A stretch of 51,500 nt of DNA from Glandiceps talaboti (Eukaryota; Hemichordata; Enteropneusta; Spengelidae). A model generated the notes under the pieces. The model made no database searches. It worked only from the letters and a program-made list of their open reading frames with translations, and was not told the DNA's origin. Shown here piece by piece: positions 12,225-23,850 of this stretch. The DNA is taken from positions 11,419,931-11,471,430 of the forward strand of contig NC_135555.1 in the NCBI RefSeq assembly GCF_964340395.1, given 5' to 3'. Within the stretch, counting starts at the first letter, position 1. Every line of letters starts with the position of its first letter. Made by a program: the position numbers and the translations under genes.

Positions 12225-12273
12225 GGTGATCCATAGACAATAGAGAGGGCCTCTCTATTGTCTATGGGTGATC
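12225..12273. mobile_element. 35-nt palindrome inserted with 7-bp target-site duplication
   Basis: Arms CATAGACAATAGAGAGG (12232-12248) and its exact reverse complement (12250-12266) flank a single G. The direct repeat GGTGATC occurs at 12225-12231 and 12267-12273. The paralogous sequence at 8472-8478 (minus strand) has GGTGATC once and no palindrome. Insertion with duplication of a 7-bp target is therefore directly visible. A second case with the same terminal heptamer is at 40464-40499. Confidence 0.8.
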
Positions 12274-12779
12274 ACACCGATAACTCTGATGAGAAATTAA
12301 AGCCGAACTCAAGAAATTCGGTAAACAAAGAAATGACCTACAAAAAAAACAACTTATAATAAAAGAAGCTGAACTGCAGTCAAAAGAAAAATTGTACGAG
12401 ACGGTGAGTCAACTGAAAAATTGTACGTGACAGCCGGTCAACTGTAAAATGGTGACCGTGCATACTTATTAACGCTGATCGACAAAGAATTATATTTAGT
12501 TTTGACGTCTGTTGTTGTTATCAGTCTAAGATATTTCTAATAAGGCGAAAATAATAATTGTGTGCTTCCATGGATCCAATAACATGGCCTCATAAAATGG
12601 AGTAGTTAGGTAGGTCGGGATTTTATTGTATTTTATTGCTTCGACCCCCAAAACAAACGAAAAGTCTGTCAGAACAACCCTTCTGTGATAGTTTGATGAA
12701 ATATGTACTGACATCACTGGTGGAAACACAGACGTATATGAAGATCAAGAAGACAAGGAATTGCAATTGGTCTCATCTT

Positions 12780-13638
<859 letters not shown>

Positions 13639-14157
13639 ACATTTGCGGAGGGATGCGTTAACATTAGAGGTCCCCTTCTATTTGTTACACTAGTAACATC
13701 CTACCGGGTGGAGTTTCCGTTCAATACAACAGTTCAAAATTTCCCTACCGTATAGACGTCAGAGGAATGTCCAGTGCCAACCCTAGAAATCTGTATGTAT
13801 GTAATGCAGCGACTGCATTTCGACTCAATGCACATGAATTCAAGTACCTACGAAATGACTGTGACAGAGTTTGTCACCAGCACCCTACTGACATTTCCAG
13901 TACCGTGAACACCGGTCGTGAACATCAACGTTGCTACGTCATACTTCTTTCCACATTACACAAACCTCTACTACCTGTCAGTTTCAATTATCCATCAACC
14001 AGTGCAATTTCTGGTATCCATCGACCTATGGATATTTTCCCGTCCCGTCCCAAACCGTTCAACTGCACCTCGAATATATTAGCGGTCTCCAAAACAATAA
14101 TAATCCGGTCACAGCACTTTAGTTACCGATGATAAGTACAACTTTCTGTTATTCTGA

Positions 14158-15002
<845 letters not shown>

Positions 15003-15637
15003 ACTTTTAATTGTTACACTTCCACCCTCATCGTTTGAATTACTGTCGATGCAGAGGAGTGACCGCGCCTTTTTAGAACCTAGATTACAGAATAAGCCTT
15101 CAGATAATTGAAATTTGTCTCACCAACAAAAAAATTGCAGAACCATGAGATTACACTTTTCATTTGCTCATCGTGTTTAGTTTTTTTTTCTTGGTTTTTG
15201 TTTACTAGAAAAACGTTTACCCCAACTGCTTTCGTACATGCTTTGCCAACCAACGTCGTATAAACCACAGGGCTCTTTATATGTGTGGCACCGTCCAGAA
15301 CGTACCCGCGGCCGCTACAGCAGAAATATGTGCTTTGTGTTGCGAGAATAGTGCCAACAGTCAGCACACGTAACTTACTGAGCATAGCAGGATACTGAAA
15401 GTATACATTTTATTGTCGCTTTATTGGTTTAGTTTTCCTCTTATAACTTACGAAGTCCAATCACAAGATGCTCGGACTGCCAATCATATAATATCATGTC
15501 CTGCCGCCATATCAGTACCGTTGCATTCTCAAAATTATGATTACAATTTTTATTATTTCTAAAATAATGAATTGTTTTGATCAGGTCATAGCTATTTCAA
15601 CTGCCTTCTCAATCATTGCATAGATCAAGGGTCTCGA

Positions 15638-16420
15638 GCTAATTAAATGTTTGGGTGTGTGGAATGTACAAAAAGAGTTTAGGTGTGGATTTGGAAGTCC
15701 AAGCAGAATAACCTAATTTCATTTTACACGGAGTTGCGCAGCAAGCCCCTCCCACCCCCGTATAGGTCACAACACAAACATATTTAAAAGAATAACATGG
15801 AATGACAGCACATTAAATACATCTGATTGCGAAAAAACGCAGACGATAACTCACTGCCTAAAAAAAATTCTTGTCTATGTACAAAACACAACCATCACTG
15901 TACGGCTAGATGGCTGGATGGCTGGTGTTAGTTAGTCAATAAGCGCCTGAAACGAGGTCCCGCTCTAGACGTGTATTACAAATTAACAATTTATTTGTAC
16001 ATTTAGGACGTCCACCATGTTATGTTATGTTATGTTATGTTCATATTTCGACGGTATATGTTGCTTGTTGTTTTCGCTTTCCTTCGATCTTCGCTTTGAT
16101 ATAATTTTAAGTAAACACGGCGATAACTGCAAACTTCAAAGAAACTTTAGATAGTACGAGTAAAGGTGCCCCCTAACTGTCCAGTAAAATATTGAAACGT
16201 GAAACGTTGTTTAATTTGTGGTTTGATTTTATTTGCATTTCAAAAAACGAATGTTCGAATTTCGATATCAGCACCCTAAATACTAACTTCCAATGTCACA
16301 TGTAATTCTAAATGTTGATTTCTTAAACACGTATTCATGGTTTGAAATTACGTCAAAAAACGAATCACATCATCTCTGGACGGATTAAGATTTCACTTGG
16401 ACGTCGTTAGTCACGCACCC
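15638..16420 (-). repeat. Module A4 of the large inverted repeat, right copy
   Basis: Reverse complement of 9095-9855. It lies ~125 bp beyond A1' rather than beside A3', so the module order is circularly permuted relative to the left arm. Confidence 0.85.
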
Positions 16421-17050
16421 GGATCACCCCTTTCTTGATCGCCTTGTGAATTTTCAGAATTTCCTATGCGAGGTTAGGGTCCTTAAGAATTGGATGACAA
16501 AATAGTCCGAAGAAAGATAAAGAAATAGAACGATATCAATGATGGGACGAAGCTCCGACTAATATTAATATCCATATACCATAATATTTCATTCTACAAA
16601 CACTGTTATATTTATACTGTGTGGGGGTGGGTGTGTGTGAACCGTCAACGAACACTCGTACAACATAATCTATGGAATAACTATTAGATATGGCGTTGTT
16701 GCTCCGTCGACAGTCCTCTAGTCACTGGGAATTTACGATTTGTTAAATTACAGTACAGTGTGGTCCGAAAACTTAAAATGTCAAAATGTAATCAACTTCC
16801 GCCCCAAGATCCGTCTTAGATTCTGAAAGAGTGAATCTGGAAAAGTTATCGAAAATTATTAATTCCATTATAAAAAGTGGATTAAAAATGTACATGGCAG
16901 AAGAACTTGCATCAAAGGTGTCTAATAGGGGTCGAACTGACTATAGCTGGTTGGCTTTTGGAAATCGACATGACGGAGTGTGCCCTATGTATACGTATAT
17001 GCAAGTGTTCATCGCCGGCATTAGTCACATTACTGGTACTATACAGTGAC
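16421..17050 (+). other. Unassigned interval with a 72-codon open frame
   Basis: The frame at 16831-17049 (open also upstream to about 16816) encodes a peptide beginning MNLEKLSKIINSIIKSGLKM with no recognised motif. It ends just before the left boundary of the segmental duplication. No paralogue is present in copy 2. Coding status is unknown. Confidence 0.25.
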
Positions 17051-17580
17051 GCTGATCGAGCAGCTATAAGTGTCATGTTAGAACACAATCATGGGAATCA
17101 GTAATGAGCGAAAGTGAGTGTTATCAAATAGAACTAGAACTGTTGTTTTTATTCAAAAAAGGTACCCAATATCGTGTAGAATCGAATAACGCGTAATCCA
17201 GGCTTCCTTGAATGAACGATTTGACCAACAGAACGAAGTTCAATGGCCTAGGATTATAGTGATCATATCATGTCAGTTTGCGTTCAAATTTAAATCTATT
17301 GTGTATGGCATGTGTGTTCATGGCATATACTCCGTTAGTATGTTCCCGGGTTGTCACTGTCAAAAACACTTTTTTTTCTCTTCAAAATTAGGCTCTTATC
17401 AGTGATGTCGTAATTTAGTCCTCCGGACAACACCAAACACAAAACAAGTGTGCTGATTTGTTGGTTACTAATAGGCACATAACACGATGAACAAGGTTTA
17501 TATATCAAGGAATGACCTTAAATGTAATAGCAATAAGAGATTACCAATTTATAATTTTCTCTATGATTATGCCTAATGAT

Positions 17581-17621
17581 AACCCCCCCCCCCAAAAAAA
17601 AAAAACAAAAAAAAAAACACG
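17581..17621. repeat. Poly-C / poly-A run
   Basis: Eleven C followed by A-rich homopolymers. Confidence 0.9.
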
Positions 17622-18655
17622 AAATTAATATATTGTATTAATCGATGCCATGTACATGTACCTGCTAGCTTTTAATTTCATATCGCTGTGAATGTCTTAT
17701 TTGTAGACGCATATATTATTCATGCTTAAGAATCAGATTTCTCCTACATGCATAGATTGATATCTCAAAACTTGTATTCCGTCCAAAGTATTACAAAATC
17801 AGGCAATTTACACGGAGATAATTTGGTGAAATTTTTAACCAAATTACACTACATGTGTACGAAACTTTGTTTGGACAGTTGGTAATTATCAGGTATAATA
17901 GCTTGATGACAAGTTATCCTTCATAAGTATAAAAAAATTTCAAATTGTGTTGGTAAGCACGAAATAACAGAATGATAGATCTATATCACATTCGACATTT
18001 TCCTTTGTTCATACATCCCTCGCTTTAATTGCAAATAGTTTTATACATTTATCTTTCTCAACACGGTTGTTGCAAAGGGGTGTGTAGAATCAGTCAGCCG
18101 TGGATATTAAGAGAGAAATAGCATTCAGTACATTTAACGTCTCCAGGCAGAATCGGCTGCTAACAACATCCATTCTTATTAATACTATTTATCAAACTTG
18201 ATTAATGCAGATTGAAAGCATTTTGTGTTTTGGGGTCTATGACAAACACTTGTTGTTCGTTCCACGCCCTTCTTGACATTTAGTGACATTGTTCCCACGG
18301 AATACACACTATTTATATTACGTATTCCCAAATGTGCATTATGTATATGTGTAACGGTTAAAAGCTATTATATAAATACATCGGAATGACTCAAGCAGAA
18401 TTAAAGGAATATACGAGTATTTTTTAAATTATGGCATATTCGATTTTATAATAAAAACTTTTGACATTCATCACGTGAACACATCATGTAAACTGTTTGC
18501 TTTGTTTGAGTAAAACATGTCTTTACATAACACAGTTGTTTACGACAAGATGTGCGACTAACGTTAACGACCTTGCGTATCCAAGGCGTTACAACTGTGT
18601 ATCCAATAGAATAGCTTTCCTGTTTCAAATGGAATCGCCCCTTTGAAATATTTAA

Positions 18656-18735
18656 CCAATCGTACAAACTTCACCAATGTGACTTGCGCAATAGATGATT
18701 TAAAACTATGAGAATGTTAGTGTAGTTTTCATTCT
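18656..18735 (+). promoter_or_regulatory. Promoter of CCP gene 1
   Basis: In order: CCAAT (18656-18660), a palindromic TTGCGCAA (18684-18691, the C/EBP-type consensus), TATA-like TTTAAAA (18699-18705), and an initiator-like TCATTCT (18729-18735) whose A is 32 bp after the first T of the TATA box. The same elements at the same spacing occur before gene 2 (45323-45374). An additional conserved GGAATCGCCCC lies just upstream (about 18631). The start site near 18731 is an inference. Confidence 0.55.
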
Positions 18736-18782
18736 GCATCCGAGCATTTGTTGACGCCAGTGAAAGGAAGAAGTATTTCAAG

Positions 18783-18787
18783 ATGAG
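18783..18787 (+). CDS. CCP gene 1 exon 1a (ATG AG)
   Basis: Five coding nucleotides before donor GTAAGC. Joined to the A at 21790 it gives Met-Arg. The flank TATTTCAAG-ATGAG is conserved in gene 2 (GTTCAAG-ATGAG at 45421). Confidence 0.75.
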
Positions 18788-18986
18788 GTAAGCGTACTGC
18801 ATTAATAGTTTGCCCTAACTCTCCCTCCACACATACTTTACTTGCGAGAAATTTAGCGCAGATTTCATTCTCCACCCGAACATACCTTGACGACAATGTA
18901 AGCAAACGTAGTTCACGATGAGGTAGGCGTTCTACGTTACAAGTGTGCTCTAACTCTTTCTCCACATATTTTAGTTTAGTTTCGTA

Positions 18987-19053
<67 letters not shown>

Positions 19054-22000
19054 CCTCCCTCCCTCCCTCCCTCCCTCTCTCCCTCCTTCCCTCTCTCCCT
19101 CTCTCTCTCTCTCTCACTCTCTCTCTCACAGGTCTCTGTAAAATGCACGCAACTCTCAGTCCAAGACACCTTCTAACTATGTGTCCACAATAGTGCCTAT
19201 GCCTTCTCATATTCTGACACATCTTACGCCAGAATGAAGCAAGCAGACGTTTTATCCATACTGCTATTAAGGTCGTAAAAAACCTTCTTAATAGTGTTGT
19301 TGGGGAAATATTTCATGCTGGTGTCAGAGTTTTAAGTCTCGTGTACATTGTCACCGTATGTACACGCATAGAATTGTTTTCTTGACTTCGGTCCTGCTTG
19401 GGGAGAGGAGGATTTACTTGACTTGGACGTGGTGTCTGGGAACTCATGTACATGTACCTGATGGGCATGGAAGCCCAAGGTGTACTTGAACGATATATCC
19501 AAATAGCTCTTGGTACAATTTAGCTGAAAGGCATTGGTTACCACGCTTTTAACTTGCACTTTAAAACTGCATTCTGCTTTTACTTACTCTGCTGAGCTGC
19601 AGTGAAGTACTTGATTAGCCAGTCGGGCTTTCTTGTTAGTCTGCCTGGCATCGCTATTTTTCACATTTGTATTGCATATATAAAAAGACGTACGGTAAAC
19701 ATACATTATAAAAATGAAACTTATGTTATGTTTGTAACCAATCACACAATATTCAATATGAAAAAAAGTCACTCATTGAATACTAATATGAACAAGTATT
19801 TTTAGCAGCCTTTACTATTTTCTAACTTACGGGCAAAAAAAATGAAGTTCTTCAAAATTATACAATACATCTGTTCCTAATACTAGTTTATAGTGAAAAA
19901 ATACAATTAATCTTTTGAAATTTTAAATAGCATTTAATATAAATGAACGTGTTTGTAATTTGGTGAATTACTAACGATTACCGTTGTTGCTGGCTAATAT
20001 GACTTTTCTGTATATCATAGATTTTCGCTGCTCATGGTATCGAAATATTGAATTACGACATAAAATTACTATTTTCGTTATACTATACATGGCCTTATGT
20101 ACACTATTTAGTGTTTCAGAGTTCATATCCTTCTTTTTGTGCATTTTTATACATATTTTTGTTATCAATAAACGTTGTCCAATTTTGCAAGTTCATTATG
20201 GTAAAATCATTGATAAGATAACTACATAAGGAAGTTTAGCACTCTAAACATAAACCGATTTACACTTTCTCAACACCAGTATCGATGTCCTGGATCAGAA
20301 TTCCTTGGTTGCATCATGTCTCATATTGTTTTTATCAATTTCGTTTTTTGTCATTTGTCTGCTTACTATTGCATTTTGGATGGATTCTCTTCACCACATT
20401 TTACTTATTCAATGCTTTTTACATACGGTTTACTCATATACGTATTGACTTTAGTAAATTGAAGTGGAAGACATTGACAACGTCTCTGATACCTTAGTTT
20501 CATAAACAGATTTAAAAACTAGGATTGAATGGAGAATTATCACATTTTTGTAACAAGGCGTTTTCCTTTGACTGCGTAAACAGTGTTAGTAATGCAGGGG
20601 TGATTGATTACATGCTGCCTGACTGCCTAGAGGTTTATGCTTTCGTAAATCATTCATTGAAATTTATTTCCATGTTGGCATTACATGTCATGTTTTTGTA
20701 ACTAATTGAAATAGAGCAATTACAAATTTATATTTTTGTGTTTCTTTTTCTCAACTTTTTTGAATCAAACAATGATATTTCAATACTACTGGAAACGACA
20801 CCGAGTACATAAAAACGAGCATTTCAATCTATTTAGTCAGCTAGAAGTTTGCTTATTTTTGACTTCAGTTGATATTTGCCATATTATTTACTCTATAACA
20901 GCCAAAGTAGTAAATTCTGAAAAACAAAATAACTCGACAACTGTTTCGAGCCAAATTACTATTGCATTTAAATCGAACCCCCAGGTCAACGAGTCGGTCT
21001 TATCAAACCCATTTATAACATGCTAAATATTTTAATAAGGGAGAGAACATGTAAATTCACACAGTCTAGTAAGCTTGTAATGTCAGCATTGCGTCGTTCG
21101 GTCAATTCCATTACACTATGCAGGGTAAATTCATATTGAAACGAGATTTTGACTAAACATGTTTGTTGTACCAAATGTCGTTTATTGGGTTCGATTCTAA
21201 CATGAAATGATATTTAGCTATTTATATATCCCGCCTTCTTAGTACTACGTTCCTTTCCTGTATACGGTAAATTCCCGTTCAGGGTCGTCCATACTGGACG
21301 ATTGTATTACAAATAATTGGATAATGGCACATGGGTCCTACAAATATGAAGTGATTAGACCAAGGTCTTACATAATGGGGTATACAGCCCTTATTTAAAC
21401 TTAAAAAAACATGAAAATGTTGAGGCAGCTCTCTTTAAAGATTAAATCACGATAAAAATGTGTAGAATCTGGCCACAGTACAGTGACTATGTTTGGGGAT
21501 GTGACAAATATGTATGAGAGCTTGTTAACCAGTCAAATCGTGCATATCATAGTATATTATAATTAGGTGTAAAAGCAGATGTAAAATATTACAGTATGTT
21601 GTCGATTGTTTTTATTATGTCTAAATGTCGATATATTGTTAGATATTAGTAAACTTCTATAAGTAATTGGAATGAAATAGTTAACTTCGAATTTCGAAAT
21701 AAAAATAAACTAAACATTGTCCAGTTACAATTTGCATCCTTTAAATTCCGGAATGAATGTTATTAAAGAGAATTATTTTCCTTTCACAGATTCGGAGCCA
21801 CTTTCGGAGGTCTAATTTTGTTCTTATTTGCTGCATCTGAAGTCAGAGGTAATGCAGTCTTAACTTTCGACACTGATATTCTCGTTAAAATGACTGAATC
21901 AAGGTGGCTTATCAGTTATTACCTGTTAAATTGTAATAAGAAAGTGATTCTCAGTGACTAATTAACATTTTTAAGTTTTGTGTTATGTTACCGGTTGAAT

Positions 22001-23222
22001 TAACCTCCTGGTATTCAAGAGTACTATTTGACTGGCGTTTATTTAATGAGTCAGCTTGAAAGGATAGTGAAAATTGTCTCGTGACGTCACTGAATTCTAA
22101 GTGTATACCGGCGACACTTTCAAAGGCGAATATTTGTTTTCTGATCTACAATGACGTAGTCTACATTTACAAATATTCTACTATTCCTGAATGAATCGAA
22201 TACAAGCCCAGGGTCCGTGATTTGGAACCATAGTTAACGAATCTCTTAACTTTACGTCACTGTCGAGATTTTGACAAAGATACACTTTTTGAATATTTAC
22301 TATTTATCACCTGACTTATTTGTAGGCCAATGCACATTTGCTAGTATTCCATCGGGAATGCCGCCAGACAATGGCGCTTATACGGGGACTGCACCAATGG
22401 ACGGTACGCCTACTGCCGCAGGAGCCACAATAACAATTGCATGCAACGATGGATATACATTGACTCCATCTACCAGTGCTACCTTTACATGTGATACAAG
22501 TACGGCCAACACCTGGGATATTACCACTGCACCTACATGCGTACAGGGTAAGTGATGATTGGCATAAAGCGATATTAATCGACACTGAAGGGGATTCCTC
22601 GAAAATATTCAATGAATAATTGTGTAATCATCGTCTTTTATGTGTGCTCTATATTTCCTTTGAAGGCATTCTGTAACCAAATGTTCAACTTTTTGCTTAA
22701 TTTGTTATAGCCATGTCTGATTATTTTACTTTTTGGAAAGCATTCAAAAATGGTTTATGTGTTTCTGTTTTCTGTTCGAATAAACTGTGTGAATAAAACA
22801 TTAATCAAACATATTACGAAGAAGTAATCAAAATACAATAACAAAACCCGTGAATTTGATATTCGCAATCTGTATGTCTTTTTCGTCTATATTGATTGAC
22901 GTGCAATAATGTTGTTATTCTTAGTATGATCGTTAAGTAATATCTTTTTTAAAGTTAACACTTTGCTATGTTCGAATTGTAATACAGCCTATGACATAGT
23001 CGGCTAAATCCAAGTATATGCATAACATAGTTTTTTTTTATATATTCTTTTCATAAGATACGACAACTGCTGGCCAGAATGAAGGTAAATTCCATAGTAT
23101 TATCCCAGTGTATGTGTGTGTGTATGTGTGTGTGCGTGCGTGTGTGTGAGAGAGAGAGAGACAGACAAACAAACAAACAAACAAACACACACACACACAA
23201 ACAAACAAACAAACAAACAAAC

Positions 23223-23278
<56 letters not shown>

Positions 23279-23496
23279 CAGATAGACAGACGGACCGATG
23301 GACAGAGTGACATAGTCAGTTAATTCTAATTTGAATATAGGCACATGTATGACGTAATATTGTTTATATTCTTTTCATAAGATACTACTAGTGGCGGTGA
23401 TGATGGTGATGGTGATTCGACTACAGACTCGGCTGAAGGTAAATAATACCGAAGTATAATGTATAAATCTGACAGGGAGAGAAAAGGGGAACGAGC

Positions 23497-23563
<67 letters not shown>

Positions 23564-23850
23564 GATTGAATGTTTTATGGATTCAATTTAAATGAATACA
23601 CCCAACATGGCAACTGTACTGATTTGTTTATTCTAATAATGTACTGTAAATTTTATGTTAATCGATTGATTGATTCTTATACTTTTCGATTGATTAGCTT
23701 CCAGCCTTTTCCACTGATCTCTTTATATTTATATATTAATTTCATGTATATTACTTTTTCTGTTTAGAAGACGCAGCTGCAATTCCAAACCTGAATATGT
23801 TCTTAGGGCTGACAATGGTTCTGGTTGCGTTTTTCTTCAGGATGATTTAA
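18783..23850 (+). CDS. CCP gene 1: secreted single-Sushi-domain protein with C-terminal hydrophobic anchor
   Basis: Six coding segments join in frame: 18783-18787, 21790-21848, 22326-22547, 23058-23084, 23382-23438 and 23768-23850. They total 453 nt, or 150 residues plus stop, with GT-AG at every junction. Residues 1-21 form a signal peptide (MRFGATFGGLILFLFAASEV). One CCP/Sushi domain follows with four cysteines in the usual order, the GYTLTPS turn and the Trp before the last Cys. Next is an acidic Asp/Gly/Ser/Thr linker from two short exons. The C-terminus is a hydrophobic segment (MFLGLTMVLVAFFFRMI) ending almost at the stop. Such a tail fits a GPI-anchor signal or a single membrane helix without cytoplasmic domain. 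CCP domains bind complement or other proteins; the ligand here is unknown. The CCP and linker exons are phase 1-1, as in shuffled extracellular modules. Gene 2 is a tandem paralogue. The first exon was chosen because ATG-AG|gt is conserved in both genes and restores frame with exon 2. Confidence 0.85.
18840..18970 (+). repeat. Duplicated 5' UTR/first exon with alternative exon 1b (ATG AG at 18918-18922)
   Basis: The 5' UTR, ATGAG and donor recur 135 bp downstream of exon 1a (ATTTCATTCTCC ... CACGATGAG|GTAGGC). The unit keeps the initiator-like TTTCATTCT but lacks the CCAAT, TTGCGCAA and TATA boxes. Exon 1b has no acceptor, so it can only be used from its own start site. It would give the same protein. 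It is more similar to the gene 2 first exon than exon 1a is. Confidence 0.65.
18987..19132. repeat. (CT)n / CCCT microsatellite in intron 1
   Basis: Long CT tract with CCCT interruptions. It is absent at the equivalent place in gene 2 (about 45490). Poly-RE/SL frames here are artefacts. Confidence 0.97.
19165..19310 (+). pseudogene. Possible remnant of a non-LTR reverse transcriptase end, copy 1
   Basis: Homologous to 45510-45685. There the conceptual peptide ARTQSVSRRFIHTAIKAW resembles the 'RT..(R)SFI..AIK.WN' tail of LINE reverse transcriptases. Here it is more degraded. Short and weak; it could be coincidence. Confidence 0.25.
19311..21789 (+). other. Intron 1 of CCP gene 1 (distal part)
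   Basis: No gene inside; the open frames at 19602-20497 and 20736-21026 are not recognised. The block at about 19560-21030 is strikingly similar to the two tandem copies in gene 2 intron 1 (45830-46958 and 47168-48420), as is 21040-21780 to 48640-49450. Confidence 0.7.
21790..21848 (+). CDS. CCP gene 1 exon 2 (signal peptide)
   Basis: A 59-nt exon after TTTCCTTTCACAG and before GTAATG. It encodes FGATFGGLILFLFAASEVR plus the first base of a Gly codon. The hydrophobic core and small residues (AAS) fit a cleavable signal peptide. Gene 2 lacks two codons (FG) near the start. Confidence 0.85.
22326..22547 (+). CDS. CCP gene 1 exon 3 (CCP/Sushi domain)
   Basis: A 222-nt exon with symmetric phase 1, between TTATTTGTAG and GTAAGT. 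The four cysteines lie in CTFASIP, ITIACNDGY, FTCD and PTCV, with the conserved Trp in NTWD. This matches the CCP/Sushi fold (Cys1-Cys3, Cys2-Cys4). The domain is slightly longer than usual because of a Thr/Ala/Gly-rich stretch between Cys1 and Cys2. Identity with the gene 2 exon is low by eye except around GYTLTPS and TCD. Confidence 0.92.
23058..23084 (+). CDS. CCP gene 1 exon 4 (linker exon 1)
   Basis: A 27-nt phase 1-1 exon after TTTTCATAAG and before GTAAAT. It encodes DTTTAGQNE. It is almost identical to the gene 2 exon at 50751 and similar in its flanks and start to exon 5. Confidence 0.75.
23107..23292. repeat. Compound microsatellite in intron 4
   Basis: TG, GA, CAAA, CA, CAAA and CAGA tracts in succession, starting 22 bp after the exon 4 donor. 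The equivalent intron of gene 2 has GA and CAGA tracts instead. Confidence 0.97.
23382..23438 (+). CDS. CCP gene 1 exon 5 (linker exon 2, acidic)
   Basis: A 57-nt phase 1-1 exon encoding DTTSGGDDGDGDSTTDSAE. Its acceptor flank (TTCTTTTCATAAG-ATAC) and donor (GAAG-GTAAAT) repeat those of exon 4. This indicates duplication of a linker-exon module with an added GGTGAT expansion. Confidence 0.75.
23495..23564. repeat. (CAGA)n microsatellite in intron 5
   Basis: About 17 tandem CAGA units shortly after the exon 5 donor. Confidence 0.97.
23768..23850 (+). CDS. CCP gene 1 exon 6 (C-terminal hydrophobic tail and stop)
   Basis: After TTTCTGTTTAG the exon encodes EDAAAIPNLN then a ~17-residue hydrophobic tail, with TAA at 23848-23850. 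The exon itself continues to 23856 (donor GTATGT). A small-residue stretch (SAE-EDAAA) before the tail could hold a GPI attachment site. A single Arg near the end also allows a short transmembrane helix. Confidence 0.8.

Larger units (their letters stand above)
17055..23480 (+). repeat. Segmental duplication, copy 1 (CCP gene 1)
   Basis: Collinear with 43840-51500. The first shared phrase is CAATCATGGGAATCAGTAA at 17089 and 43869. Shared blocks follow through the promoter, intron 1 (19560-21030), exon 2 and the linker-exon microsatellites. Similarity is patchy up to about 18450 and strong in intron 1. The length difference is largely an extra 1338-bp tandem repeat in copy 2. Confidence 0.85.

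Noticed and set aside
18631-18641. NF-kB-type site in GGAATCGCCCC before CCP gene 1
   Set aside because: The reverse complement does not meet the usual consensus spacing; only the conservation between the two genes is noted.
22316-22612. 98-residue minus-strand frame over the CCP exon (and 49953-50213 minus)
   Set aside because: Antisense shadows of the two CCP exons, which have correct splice sites and cysteine pattern on the + strand.
23038-23344. Cys/Val/Leu-rich and Thr/Asp/Arg-rich frames across CAGA/CAAA tracts (also 11113-11466, 39031-39225)
   Set aside because: Artefacts of tetranucleotide repeats lying in introns or mobile elements.
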